Assembly: GCA_030639035.1 (NCBI GenBank)
Contig: DAOWDM010000015.1
Location: forward strand, 1-5,387
Origin: Alphaproteobacteria bacterium
Lineage (GTDB): Bacteria; Pseudomonadota; Alphaproteobacteria; DAOWDM01
Reading direction: 5' to 3'
Length of the DNA: 5,387 bases
A model generated the notes under the pieces. It made no database searches. It had not been told where the DNA came from and was given only the letters and a program-made list of their open reading frames with translations. This document shows positions 4,862-5,387 of the stretch, piece by piece (position 1 is the first letter of the stretch; the number at the start of each line of letters is the position of its first letter). Made by a program: the position numbers and the translations under genes.

Positions 4862-5387
4862 ATGTTCAGAACAATTTGTAAACTATTCATTATTGCTGTT
4901 GTTTTTTCCCCAACTGTAGTAAATGCTCGTTCTGCTCCTGACAGTTTTGCTGATTTGGCAGAGAAGCTTCTTCCCTCTGTAGTAAACATCTCAACAACAC
5001 ATAAAAGCATGGGAAGGGCTGTTCCAAATGAAATGCAGCAGTTTAAAGGCACTCCTTTTGAACCGTTTTTCAAAGATTTTTTTAATGACAGACATACAGA
5101 ACGTGAAGTTTCATCTTTAGGTTCAGGCTTCATTATTGATGAAAAAGGAATAATTATTACCAACTATCACGTCATAAACAAGGCAGAAGAAATCAAAGTA
5201 ATTCTTAGCGATGACACTGTTCTTGAAGCAACAATAATAGGCAAAGATAAAAAAACAGATATCGCTGTACTTCAGGTTAAGACTGACAAAAAGCTAATTC
5301 CTGTTGAATTTGGAGATTCAGACAAAATTCGTATAGGCGACTGGATACTTGCTATAGGCAATCCATTCGGGCTAGGCGGCACAGTAA
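4862..5387 (+). CDS. degP: Do/HtrA-family periplasmic serine endoprotease (DegP/DegQ-like), 5' part only
   Basis: This envelope protease and chaperone degrades misfolded periplasmic proteins. The visible 175 codons begin with a signal peptide (1-22: short basic start MFRTICK, hydrophobic core, likely cleavage after VNA). FADLAEKLLPSVVNIST (29-45) is the usual opening of the mature protein. The chymotrypsin-like domain follows: LGSGFIIDEKGIIITNYHVI (86-105) holds catalytic His103, and KKTDIAVLQV (130-139) holds catalytic Asp133. GDSDKIRIGDWILAIGNPFG (152-171) then leads toward the GNSGGP serine motif, which lies past the window edge, as would the PDZ domains. The region between Val54 and Val83, with PFEPFFKDFF (65-74), is the LA-loop region and is short, more like DegQ/DegS than E. 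coli DegP. AGG at 4851-4853, within the end of the DUF2065 gene, is the likely ribosome binding site; only 4 nt separate the genes. Confidence 0.96.
   Translation, partial: MFRTICKLFIIAVVFSPTVVNARSAPDSFADLAEKLLPSVVNISTTHKSMGRAVPNEMQQFKGTPFEPFFKDFFNDRHTEREVSSLGSGFIIDEKGIIITNYHVINKAEEIKVILSDDTVLEATIIGKDKKTDIAVLQVKTDKKLIPVEFGDSDKIRIGDWILAIGNPFGLGGTV

Noticed and set aside
4813..5163. Minus-strand open frame of 116 codons opposite the start of the Do protease gene
   Set aside because: The plus strand here encodes a signal peptide and the catalytic-domain start of a known family; the antisense frame has no recognisable features.

Overview
The window looks like a piece of chromosome from an AT-rich alphaproteobacterium. 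Three things point there. (1) The minus strand carries a circularly permuted tmRNA gene whose tag, ANDNGTQVALAA, begins with the ANDN typical of alphaproteobacterial tags. (2) The ThyX protein has the long N-terminus and the RHRTA-VNE-SARY motif of alphaproteobacterial ThyX. (3) The plus-strand order hflK - hflC - DUF2065 - Do-family protease is one I know from alphaproteobacteria. A Kdo-activating enzyme means the cell has lipopolysaccharide or a Kdo-containing capsule. The low GC content together with an LPS gene suggests a host-associated or gut lineage rather than a free-living high-GC one; that is inference, and I cannot name the species.

Layout. Positions 1-1012 (minus): a histidine-phosphatase-family gene cut by the window edge, preceded by a kdsB-like CMP-Kdo synthetase gene. 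The two overlap in ATGA. Positions 1013-1241: a non-coding gap with two AT-rich inverted repeats and one unexplained GC-rich block. Positions 1242 to about 1541 (minus): ssrA in permuted order, with the CCA-ending acceptor part first, then a 9-nt T-rich linker, then the part holding the G-rich 5' end, the tag frame, a pseudoknot and a terminator. Positions 1542-1688: a divergent promoter region between ssrA and thyX. Positions 1689-5387 (plus): thyX, hflK, hflC, a frameshifted DUF2065 (YjeT-like) gene and the start of a periplasmic HtrA/DegP protease, tightly packed and probably one operon from hflK onward.

How the genes work together. HflK and HflC form the SPFH-family inner-membrane complex that surrounds and modulates the FtsH protease. 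The Do-family protease works on the periplasmic side, so this operon is a membrane and envelope protein quality-control unit. tmRNA beside it rescues stalled ribosomes and marks unfinished proteins for proteolysis, which fits the theme, although it is transcribed separately. ThyX makes dTMP and stands in the place where thyA-folA often precedes hflKC in alphaproteobacteria. The minus-strand pair belongs to surface-sugar metabolism.

The points most worth a second look are the two-piece tmRNA gene with its non-canonical T-loop, and the DUF2065 reading frame broken exactly at a run of eight A's.
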